Assembly (NCBI RefSeq): GCF_002878395.1
Contig: NC_061121.1
Span: 133,209,532-133,273,531, forward strand
Direction: 5' to 3'
Source: Capsicum annuum
Taxonomy: Eukaryota; Streptophyta; Magnoliopsida; Solanales; Solanaceae
Length of the DNA stretch: 64,000 nucleotides
Below are positions 45,437 to 54,646 of this stretch, one piece after another. Each line of letters opens with the position of its first letter. The stretch's first letter is position 1. The notes beneath the pieces are model-generated. The model was given only the letters and a program-made list of their open reading frames with translations, was not told the DNA's origin and did not search any database. The position numbers were made by a program, and so were the translations under genes.

Positions 45437-47390
45437 CCCCGAGGGTAATGATGGTTTTGTAGTGTATTATGATGCTTTTCGTATTAGGCTTGGTTGTGTA
45501 TTGATGCAACATGGTAGGGTTGTGGCCTATTCTTCTATGCAATTGAAAGTTTATAAGAAGAACTACCTTACTCACGACTTAGAGTTGTTAGCCCTGGTGT
45601 TTGCATTGAGATTTCGCATCAGTATCTCTATGGGGTTTATGTTGACATCTTTTTGGATCATAATAGACTTCATTTGTATTTACTTAAGATAATATGAATC
45701 TCATGCAAAGAAGATGGCTTGAGTTTCTAAAAGACTACTACTATATGAGTCTCTATTACCATTCGGGTAAAGCTAACATAGTTGATGATGCTCTTAGCAG
45801 GTTATCATAGGGATTTTAGATCATGTAGATGAGGATAAGTGAGAGTTGGTGAAGGAAATTCACCATTTGGATAATCTTGAAGTTCTTCTCACGGTCTCTG
45901 AGGATGGTGGTGTATTTGTGCATCAGGTACCACAGTCGTCTCCTCTGGTTGAGGTAAAGGAAAAGCAAATATTAGATCTTGATTTTATAAAGATTTAGAG
46001 TAATATAGGTCAACAAAAGGTTGTTGATTTTACAATTTATGGTTGTGGTATCTTGAGGTACTAAGGTAGGTTAGGTGTTCCCAATGTCGATGGATTGAGG
46101 GAAAGGATTCTGGACAAAGCTCAAGGATCTCATTATGCTATTCGTCCTAGTTCTACAAAGATGTATCAAGATCTTAGGAGTTTTATTGGTGGATGAATAT
46201 GAAGCGAGATATGGCTAGTTATGTGGCTAAGTGTATGGTGTATTAACAAGTAAAAGTTCACCACTTAAGACTCGGTGGGTTGTATCAACAGATAGAGTGG
46301 CCTGAATGGAAGTGGGAAGTGATTAATACAGATTTCATCAATGGTCTTACCAAGTCTCAGAATCAATGTGATTCTTTTTAGGTCAATGTGGATAAAGTGA
46401 CCAAGTCTGCTTATTTCTTGCCAGTGAGGACTAGTTACTTGGTGGAAGATTATGCTAATTTGTTTCTTGCAGAGATTGTGTAGTTGCATGATGCTCTGGT
46501 TTCTATCATTTATAATTGTAGCACTTCATTCTTATCTTATTTTTTGAAGTCATTTCAGAAAAGTTTGGGCACTAAGGTTTGCTTTAGTATCGCTTTCCAC
46601 CTGTAAATGGATGGACAAGCAGAAAGAATCATTCAGATATTGGAAGAAACATTGCATGCTTATGTGATTAATTATGGTGGTAGTTGTCACGACCATTTTC
46701 CTTTGATTGAATTTTCCTATAATAATAATAGATACTATTCTAGAATTTTTATGGCTCCTTTTTAGGCGATGTATGGCAGGAGATGTCGTTCTTCTATTGG
46801 GTGGTATAAAGTTGGTAAGAATAAATTGCATGGACCTAATTTGGTTCACAAATCCTTGGAGAAGGTAAAGGTGATTCGTGATAGGGTGAAAGCCGCTCAA
46901 AGTAGCCAAGAGTCCTATGTGGATGTGATGCGTAGGGATTTAGAGTTTAATGTCGGAGATTAGGTATTCTTTAATATATCTCCTATGAAAAGAGTGATGT
47001 GTTTTAGTAAGAAAGGAAAGCTTAGTCCATATTATGTTAGTCCATATTTGATTTTCAAGAGGGTTGGTAATGTTTCCTATGAGTTGGAGTTGCCCTCTAG
47101 TTTAAGCTCTATCCATCCAGTATTCTATGTGTGTATATTGCAGAAATGTATAGGTGACCCTTTGTTAGTTGTTCCCTTAGAGGATGTTGGTATTTAAGAC
47201 ATATTTTTCTATGAGGAGGTACCAGTTAGGATCTTGGATTTACAATTCTGCCGATTACGAACAAAAGAGGTGGCTTCAATAAAGGTTCTATGGAGGAACC
47301 AAAAGTATGAGGAAGCTACTTGGGAAGCGGAAGAGAACATTAAGTCCAAGAATCCATATTTGTTCTCCATTTTGGAAACTCATGCTTGAG
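45437..47390 (+). pseudogene. Gypsy-D RNase H, integrase and chromodomain-like end (decayed)
   Basis: RNase H starts in mid-domain (PEGNDGFVVYYDAFRIRLGC, VVAYSSMQLKVYKKNYLTHD; open 45414-45692), followed by LSRLS-type sequence near 45790. The integrase zinc region is near 46140-46260 (KMYQDLRSF, later GLYQQIEWPEWKWE). Core blocks DFINGLTKSQNQC (46336) and FHLxMDGQAERIIQILEETL-type text (46590-46650) keep the Glu-containing segment. Then come MYGRRCRSSIGWYKVGKNKL, KVKVIRDRVKAAQSSQESYV (46769-46963), FSKKGKLSPYYVSPYL (46997) and KVLWRNQKYEEATWEAEENI ending in ETHA-stop at 47388. The chromodomain-like C-terminus is the best preserved of the four gypsy copies. Confidence 0.85.
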
Positions 47391-47703
47391 GTATGTGTTA
47401 ATCTTCTTAACTAGATTTATGTCCTTTATAGGCAATCTGTTCAAGTCCCTAAGCTTTGAATTGAGCATGTATTTAAATAGACAATGGGTTTAAGTCCTAA
47501 TGTCAATTAAATGAATGGTTGATTGATGATGATATTGGCATGTGCCTTATCCTTGTTGTATGTCTTTGATTTTTAACTTGATTAAGCTGTCTGTACCTTT
47601 GCTAACTCTTCTGCCTGTAAGGAAGCTTGTTAGTTTGATGTTTTATGATGTGTTAACTCATGTTTGTGCTTATCTTACCCGTCATTTGAGGATGAATGAT
47701 CCT

Positions 47704-47716
47704 AGTGGGGGAGAAT
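47704..47716 (+). other. Polypurine tract of Gypsy-D
   Basis: The sequence agtgggggagaat directly precedes the 3' LTR start TGAAACAC at 47717. The same tract, slightly changed, precedes the Gypsy-C 3' LTR at 54634. Confidence 0.85.
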
Positions 47717-49926
47717 TGAAACACATTGGGTTTGAACCTTTAGAAAAATTCCCTTAGTTGAAGTTTCTAGGCAAAGTATGACTCATAGGTACTAGTTGTA
47801 CCTTAGGATATGGTTTGGTGTCCTCTCAATCATATGTTAGGCAGTGTGGTGGGGGCTATATTCTGTCCAAAGTATGGGTTAGCCTATCCCAAGTCATATA
47901 ATAAGGTGCTAGTCGTAAGAAGTTAAGTCATAGGATATATTAAGTTTGGTCTAGTGGACACTGTCTTAGGTACTATTTGTATGATACATATCTTACCTTA
48001 GATATGAGTTATGCATGCATGGTGAGGCCTAGGGTATAAGTTATGGTACAACTCGTACCCTAGGGTGCGGGTAAAGGTGGTGAGTCATACCCTCCTGGGT
48101 GCAACTTTTATCTTTTAAGCTGAGGGCATTTTAGATATTTCCCATACCTAAACCCTTATGACCAACGACTTATAACCTTATTTGGCCTTTCATTCTTTAT
48201 ATATACAAGATCAAAACATTCCAAAACAGTCTCCCAAACTTCTCTAACAAGATTGGGGCTAGGGTTCATCAAGAAGGCAATCTAGGTGCTTGGAGACCAT
48301 TAATGTATTCATGAATTTTTGTGTATAAGGCATGTGACTCTTCCCTCTTTTTTTTTCCTGAAATATCATGTGTTTTAACAATAATTTGGTTCTTGAATCG
48401 TGGGTTTTGAAATCAAATGTTAAGGTTTTGATGCATCGTGATGGGTATTGTTTATTCTTGTTCAAACTTGTGTTTACACATGGTTTTTGTGATGGTTTAC
48501 ACATGTGGGTGCTTGTTGATTGTGGTTTAACAAATGGGTCATGAATAACCCAAATCTTGATGGTTTTCACTTGGGTTGATCATGGTAAAGGTATGCCCTC
48601 AAGGTGTTTTTGAAAATGTGTAAGTTAAATAACTACTTATATGTTAATAGTGTTTTAAGATAAGGCAATGGATTAATGAGTAAATATGCTTGGTAAATGA
48701 CTTTGTAAAGGCATTCTCGCCCTTGCAATGATTTAATTGGTAACAGTGGTTGTTTGATTTGCAAAATAGGGTTAGAGTTGGTAAACTTTAAATTGAATTA
48801 TGTTTGAAATAAAGTTTGGTACCATAATGCTAATGAAGAATAAATGGTGTTTTATGGGCCTTGATGATAATAATTTGACGTGAATGGTGGTTTTAACTAA
48901 GGTATTAACCTATTAAAGTGATTGATTGATAAATGGTTCATGAATACCGTGTGGTCATGTGTGGTGTTGAATTGTAGCCTTGATGGATTGAATTGGCTAA
49001 GTGGGCTAGAGTCCTCAAATACTAAACTGAATGGATATGAATGCATGGACAAAGAGTTACAATACCAAATGTCGACTTATAATGGTCGCCACGACTTGAT
49101 CTTAGAGTTTTTTCCCAAAAAAATGGCTTGAGGTTAGAGTCTCTTGCCCAATGAAATGGCTTGAGGTTAGAGTCCCTTGCCCAATGAATTGTCTTGAGGT
49201 TAGAGTCCCTTGACTAATAAAATGGCTTGTGGTTAGAGTCCACATGTTTCGTAAGATGGCTTTAGGTTTGATTTCTCTCATGATTAGATATTCGAGATAC
49301 ATGCTAAGGCCTTCTTTTCTTTCCCAATAATTATTGTATAAATATATCTATATATGTGCCTATATATATAAATGTGGTTGCTTAGGATAGTTTGAATTGG
49401 ATTTGAATAATGGCACTATTTTATCCTTACCCTTTAGTTACATGCTAGTGCTCTAACCGCTAACCATCTCCAGATAATGTGTCGCCTGGGGCTAGATCTT
49501 CTTCTTCTCTTCTAGTGTAGTGACCAGGTGTTTTAGCGGTTTATGTGTTGACTTTGAAATGGTGAGCTTGCACACTTTAAAATTCATATATTTCATGGTC
49601 TTTCTATCTTATGTCATAGATTTGTTTAGACTTGCTTTTTTCTATTGTTAGGGGCATGTCCTGATATATTTAGGTATCAGATTTATAAAGGCTTTGTGGA
49701 TGACTGTGGACTTTGGTGTGTTGGTTGGTATGATGACATTAATGGAATGATTAGATATTCTTAAGCTATGATTGTTAATCTTGTTTTCACTATTTTAATA
49801 ATATGTTCGGATTTCATCCAACATATGTGGATTGATGTGATGGTTTGGTTAGGTTGGCGAGGTGATCTGCGGTCCTCATTGCGCTTGAGATGACCCCATG
49901 ACAAGGCCCTATTTTGGGTTATGTCA
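47717..49926 (+). repeat. 3' LTR of Gypsy-D (2210 bp)
   Basis: It begins TGAAACACATTGGG after the purine tract and ends GGGTTATGTCA at 49926. The 3' half resembles the Gypsy-C LTR but the 5' half is only distantly related, so the two belong to different subfamilies. It contains a 33-base minisatellite at 49094-49259. Confidence 0.85.
49094..49259. repeat. 33-bp minisatellite inside the Gypsy-D LTR (about five units)
   Basis: Units start at 49094, 49127, 49160, 49193 and 49226. The core is cttgaggttagagtc followed by ccttgcccaatgaaatgg. The first and last units are diverged; the middle three differ from one another at only a few positions. The corresponding part of the 5' LTR is deleted, so copy number cannot be compared within the element. 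Confidence 0.9.
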
Positions 49927-49995
49927 GTGAAGGGGTGATCTATGATCCACACAATATTAGAGATACCGAACCCGGCTAGGCCTTGGTTTAGGTCA
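49927..49995 (+). repeat. 5' LTR of Gypsy-C, last 69 bases
   Basis: The sequence gtgaaggggtgatctatgat, followed by ccacaca, gagatacc, cggctaggcc and ggtca, aligns with 56769-56846 of the 3' LTR. It follows the Gypsy-D LTR end directly and precedes the Gypsy-C primer site. Confidence 0.85.
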
Positions 49996-50003
49996 TATCG
50001 AAT

Positions 50004-50016
50004 TAATATCAGAGCC
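50004..50016 (+). other. Primer-binding site of Gypsy-C
   Basis: The sequence TAATATCAGAGCC matches TGGTATCAGAGCC at eleven of thirteen positions; both changes are G to A. An eight-base spacer (tatcgaat) separates it from the LTR end at 49995. Confidence 0.85.
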
Positions 50017-50210
50017 AAGGTTTGGTGTCATCGGGTGTCGAACAAAACCATGTCAAGTAGAGTCTTATTTATGAGTGTGTAGCAGGCCACACTTATAAGG
50101 GAGAGGCTATAAGATATTTTGGAATGTTTCTATTTCTTTTTGTTCTATTTTGAGCTGTACAGTTTGAGGTCTTGAATCTCTCTTATTCCCACTCATTCGC
50201 TTTTCAGATT

Positions 50211-51450
50211 ATGCCTCCAAGAAGATCTGATGTCATGAGGAACTCTTCTGCCTAGTGTAAGGACAATATGGACAGAGCCCATCCTACTCCGAGAGTTTAG
50301 ACCCGATCTAGGGTCGTTGCTTCTGATTCCCTTGATGGAGCTCCATCAGTTCCCCTTATTCTTCCTTAGGTACCTCGAGCTAATATGTCTAATACTGAGT
50401 TTTTCTAGTCGATTCACTTGCTTACCCATTTGCTGTCCTCTAAGACTGATTGGGTTGCTTCTGTTTCTCTATCTTCTAAGGCCAGAAGGGTTGGAAAATT
50501 TTTTAGATTGAGTCCTATGTTCACTAGTTCTAAAGTTGAGGAAGATCATCAGTATTTTATTAATGATATGTAAATGATCTTCCATGTAATGCGTCCTTCA
50601 AATGTTCAGGGTGTACAATTTGTGGTCTATTAATTGAAGGATGTAGCATACTAGTGGTACAAAGAATGGGAGCAATTGAGAGGTAAAGATACTGATTCTT
50701 CCATATGGGATGATTTATCTAATGCTTTTCTAGACTACTTCTTTCCTCAAGAGTTGATAGTAGTGAAAGTAGAATAGTTTATCAATTTGAAGTAAGGAGG
50801 AATGACAGTCAAGGAGTATGAGTTGAAATTCCATCAGTTATCTCGGTATACTCCTGAGTTAGTCTTTTCCATGAGAGCTAGAATGATGAAGTTCACTTAA
50901 ACATTTTCCTGAAACTTTATTCTGGAGAATAAGGCTTCTATGTTGAATAAGGACATGGATATTTCTCAGCTTGTCATTTATATACATCAATTTGATGAAG
51001 AGAAGAGGAAGCAGGCTGAAATTCAGAAGAGGCAGAATAAAAAATTTTGGCATTCAGAACATAGGGAAGGTCAACAGCAAAGTGGTAGGCATGGTGGAAA
51101 ATGGACTAAGGAAAAGTGGGGCAATTCTAGGTCCTATTCAACGGCTAGTTCTTCATACCCAAAGTCATCTGGTGATTGACATTTTTAGGGTGGCAATGGT
51201 TCTAGGGCATAGGGAGCCCAATCTCAGGATAGTGAGGCCCGATCAGCTCCATCATATCCTCCCTACAAATTTTATGGTCAACTATAGCATGGTTTTCTTT
51301 GATGAAGGAAGGGACATGCTATTCAAGTATGGTCAGCCAAGGCATAGGCTTAGAAACTGTCCCATGGGTAACGTTGCTTCTGGGAAAATAAGGTTCCTAT
51401 TTCATCTTCATCAACTCCTGCACCAAAGTGTGCCCCATCAGGCTTCGTCA
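50211..51450 (+). pseudogene. Gypsy-C gag (decayed)
   Basis: Gag starts MPPRRSDVMRNSSA at 50211, the same Met-Pro-Pro-basic opening as Gypsy-A. Core blocks: KVEEDHQYFINDM (50534), WYKEWEQLRGKDTDSSIWDD with LSNAFLDYFFPQEL (50660-50760), MTVKEYELKFHQLSRYTPEL (50800-50860), then an open frame 50940-51179 (LNKDMDISQLVIYIHQFDEE followed by a Gln/Lys-rich basic tail). A frame shift leads to the zinc knuckle near 51320-51367, reading LFKYGQPRHRLRNCPMG: the first two Cys are lost, His and the last Cys are kept. Frequent stops are present. Confidence 0.85.
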
Positions 51451-51900
51451 CTAGTCAGAACTATCTCTATGCTCTCACTACCCGTCAGGAGTTTGACACT
51501 CTTTCTTATTTAACCCTATTTGTGGCTATGTATTTTGTTTTGGTGTCAAGTTTATTTCGGACCCATCTTTTATTTCTACCTCGATGGGTAACTCTGTAGT
51601 AGCTAGAAGGGTTTATAGGGGTTGTGTGGTATCGGTGGGTAGTAGAGAGACTTTAGGTGATCTATTTGAATTAGACATGTTTGATTTCCATGTCATATAA
51701 GGGATGGATTGGTTTTATTTATGCTATGCATTCTTAGATTATTGGACCCGTAGGGTCATCTTCAACTTCCCTAATGAGTGGTCATTGAGTAGTAAGGGCT
51801 CCTCTAGTAACTAGGGAAGATTCATATCATATATCAGGGCTCAAAAGCTGATTTCCAAAGGATGTCTTTATTATTTGGTTTGAGTTGAAGATTCTAATTC
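51450..51900 (+). pseudogene. Gypsy-C protease region (decayed)
   Basis: The linker SQNYLYALTTRQEFDTL (51450-51505) leads into the protease, but the active-site DxGS block is missing or unreadable: the text passes from LSYLTLFVAMYFVLVSS directly to later strands. A second block corresponds to 'FELDMxDFHVIxGMDWFYLCYA' at 51665-51735 in mixed frames. The deletion of the active-site turn would inactivate it. Confidence 0.65.
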
Positions 51901-51928
51901 AGAGGGTTCTCCCTTATAATCCTTTCCC

Positions 51929-53015
51929 ATGATTAATGAATTCCTTAAGGTTTTTCCTGATGATATTCTTGGTGTTCTTCCTAATAGGGAGATTAATTTT
52001 TGGATTGACCTTGTTCTGGACACTCGTCTTATCTCTATTCCCCCTTATAGAATAGCTCCGATTAAGTTGAAGGAGCTTAAGAAGCAGTTGAAAAACCTCC
52101 TTAACAAGGGTTTTATCCATCGTAGAGTGTCTCCGTAGGGTGCTCTTATTTTTTTGTGTGTGTAAGAAGGAAGGTTCCCTTTGGATGTGCATCGATTACC
52201 ATCAGTTGAATAAGGTTACCATGAAGAGTAAGTATCCTCTTCCTCGGATTGATGATTTGTTTGACCATAATCAGGGTGTTAGATATTTCTCTAAGTTTAA
52301 TCTACGATCGGGTTATCATAAGTTAAAGATTACAGAGGTGGATATCCCTAAGACTATCTTCCAAACCCAGTATCGTCATTATGAGTTCTTAGTCATGTCT
52401 TTTAGTTTAACTAATGCCTCATCGATATTTATTGATTTTATGAATAAGGTCTTCCAACAATTTTTGGATTTGTTCATTATCATGTTGATAGATAATATTT
52501 TGGTGTATTCCAAGAGTGAGGCAAATCATGCTAATCACCTCTGTATTATGTTGCAAACCTTGAAATATCAGCATTTGTATATGAATGTTTTAAAGTACGA
52601 GTTTTGGTTAAAGGTTGTTACTTTTTTAGGTCATATCATTTCTTGTAAAGGAATCATGGTGGATCCGCAGAAGATTACTGTGATTATGAACTAGGCTACG
52701 CCCATGACTCCAATCGATATTCGGAGCTTCTTGGTTTTATCTAGTTACTATAGGAGGTTTGTGAAGAGTTTATTGAATATAGCTGCCTCATTGACCAAGT
52801 TAACCTAGAATAAGGTGAAGTTCTTATGGTCTGATGCTTGTGAGGGTAGTTCTGCAAAGCTAGAAGATAAGCTTACTTCAGCTCTAGTTTTGACACTGCC
52901 TGAAGGCACTAATGGTTTAGTTGTGTATTGTGATATGTCTCGTGTGGGACTTGGTTTTGTGTTGATGCAGTATGGTAGGGTGATGTCCTATGCTTCTAGG
53001 TAGTTGAAAGTTCAT
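51929..53015 (+). pseudogene. Gypsy-C reverse transcriptase and RNase H (decayed, RNase H truncated)
   Basis: RT begins with FPDDILGVLPNREINFWIDL (51950), then PPYRIAPIKLKELKKQLKNL (52035). The long open piece 52140-52694 holds CIDYHQLNKVTMKSKYPLPR, FSKFNLRSGYHKLKI, YEFLVMSFSLTNASSIFIDF and the polymerase motif L-I-D-N at 52485-52496, in which the second Asp is Asn. The connection (DIRSFLVLSSYYRRFVKS) and RNase H (52815-53003: SALVLTLPEGTNGLVVYCDM, VMSYASR) follow. After KVHKKDYP at about 53030 the second half of RNase H is deleted and sequence jumps to the linker before integrase. Confidence 0.9.
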
Positions 53016-53039
53016 AAGAAGGATTATCCAAGGATGCTG

Positions 53040-54468
53040 AAATAAAGGAGAAACAGATATGGGATCCTATCTTAACAAAGATTCAGTGAGATGCAGGAAA
53101 AAAAAAGGTTGTACCTTTTGAAATTTGTGGAAATGGTGTCTTGAGGTACCAAGGTAAATTATGTGTTCTCGATATAGATAGGTTGCGAGAGAGGATCTTG
53201 GTTGAGGATCATGAATCTCATTATGCCGTTCATCCTGCTTTAACAAAGATGTATCATGACCTTAAGGAGATCTATGGTGGAACAATATAAAGGAGATGTG
53301 TCTAGTTTTGTGGCTAAATACATTGTATGTCAACAAGTGAAGGTTGAGCACTTGCGGCCCAGAGGGTTGTATCAAGAAATTGAGTTACCTGTGTAGAAGT
53401 GGGAAGTGATTAATATGGATTTCTTTATTAGTCTTCCTCGATCTCAAAATCAATTTGATTTGACTTGGGTCATCTTGTATAGGATGACTAAGTCTTCTCA
53501 CTTCTTACCCATAAGGAATAATTATTCGGCAGAGGATTATGCGAAGTTGTTCCTCCAAGAGATTGCAAATTTTCATGGGGCGCCTGTTTCTATCCAGATA
53601 GATCATGGTACTCAATTCTCATTGCACTTTTAGCATTTATTTCATTGAGGTTTGGGAACTAAGGTGAGCCTTAGTACTTCTTTCTACCTGCAATCGGATG
53701 GGCCAATAGAAAGGACTATTCAGATGTTGTAAGACATGCTTACAGCTTTTGTGATTGACTATGGTGGTAGTTGGGTTGAACATGTGCCTTTTATAGAGTT
53801 TGTGCATAATAATAGCTACTATTCTGGTATTAGTATGGCTCCTTTTGTGGCCTTGTATAGTAGGAGGTGTAGGTCTCCCATTGGGTGGTTTAAAGTAGGT
53901 GAAGCTGTGATGTTCAGACCCAAATTTAGTTCACCAGACGATAGAGAAGGTGAAGATGAATTGGGATAGGCATAAATCCACCCAAAGTCTCCAAAAGTCC
54001 TATGTGGATGTAAGGCAAATGGATTTGGAGTTTAGTGTTAGTGACTGGGTGTTCTTAAAGGTATGCCTGGGAAGGAAGTGATGCAATTTTGATAAGAAGA
54101 GAAACCTCAGTCCCCAATATGTTGGTCAATACTTGGTGTTGAAGAGGGTTGGGAATATTGCATATAAATTCGAGTATCCCTCTAGTTTGAGCTCCATTCA
54201 TCTGGTATTTTACATTTTAATGTTGAGGAACTGAGTTGGTGATCCTTTGACGGTTGTTCCTTTGGAGGAGGTAGGTATTTCAGATTCCTTATCTTATGAA
54301 GAAGTTCCAATTATTGGATCGACAACTTCATCGATTGCGACTGAAGTATGTAGCTTTGATAAAGGTTCTATGGAGGAACCACAATATCGAAGAGGCTACT
54401 TGGAAAGACGAAGAGGACATAAAGTCCAAATATCCATTCTTGTTTTCCGCTTCGGATAATCGTGTTTA
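53040..54468 (+). pseudogene. Gypsy-C integrase with chromodomain-like end (decayed)
   Basis: The zinc region is readable as TKMYHDLKEIYGG and later CQQVKVEHLRPRG-type text (53240-53370). The core is open at 53406-53633: MINMDFFISLPRSQNQFDLT, MTKSSHFLPIRNNYSAEDYA and GAPVSIQIDHGTQFS, keeping two Asp. A downstream piece (53736-53969) reads FVIDYGGSWVEHVPFIEFVH and APFVALYSRRCRSPIGWFKV. The Glu-containing block near 53690 reads SDGPIERTIQML in broken frame. The end is KVLWRNHNIEEATWKDEEDI with a stop after SASDNRV near 54468. Confidence 0.85.
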
Positions 54469-54633
54469 AGGTATGTGTAATTCTCAACATCTTTGTTTTT
54501 TGACTTTGTTAAAGAAAAAAGTGAATTCCTTGCCATCTTTGTTTTCTGTCTTTGTTAAAGGTATGAGTAGAGATATATGGAATTAATAGTACTAATATTT
54601 TCCTTGACCTATCATTCGAGGATGAATTATCCA

Positions 54634-54646
54634 AGTAGGGGAGAAT
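54634..54646 (+). other. Polypurine tract of Gypsy-C
   Basis: The sequence agtaggggagaat lies immediately before the 3' LTR at 54647 and matches the Gypsy-D tract with one change. Confidence 0.85.

Larger units (their letters stand above)
44391..49926 (+). mobile_element. Gypsy-D: internally deleted gypsy element nested in the Gypsy-C 5' LTR
   Basis: It consists of a truncated 5' LTR (44391 to about 45436), part of pol from RNase H to the chromodomain-like end (45437-47390), a purine tract (47704-47716) and a full 3' LTR (47717-49926). Gypsy-C LTR sequence is found directly on both sides. Gag, protease, RT, primer-binding site and the second half of the 5' LTR are missing. The target-site copies are not recognisable (ttaga on the left, gtgaa on the right). 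Confidence 0.85.

Noticed and set aside
49102..49302. Minus-strand frame encoding a repeated GTLTSSHFIGQ-like peptide
   Set aside because: It is the translation of the 33-base LTR minisatellite; the regular peptide repeat follows from a period divisible by three.
47717..50016. A single LTR shared by two tandem elements (LTR-internal-LTR-internal-LTR)
   Set aside because: The region contains two LTR ends in series (49926 and 49995) and the left LTR at 42252-44390 lacks exactly the last 69 bases; nesting explains this better.
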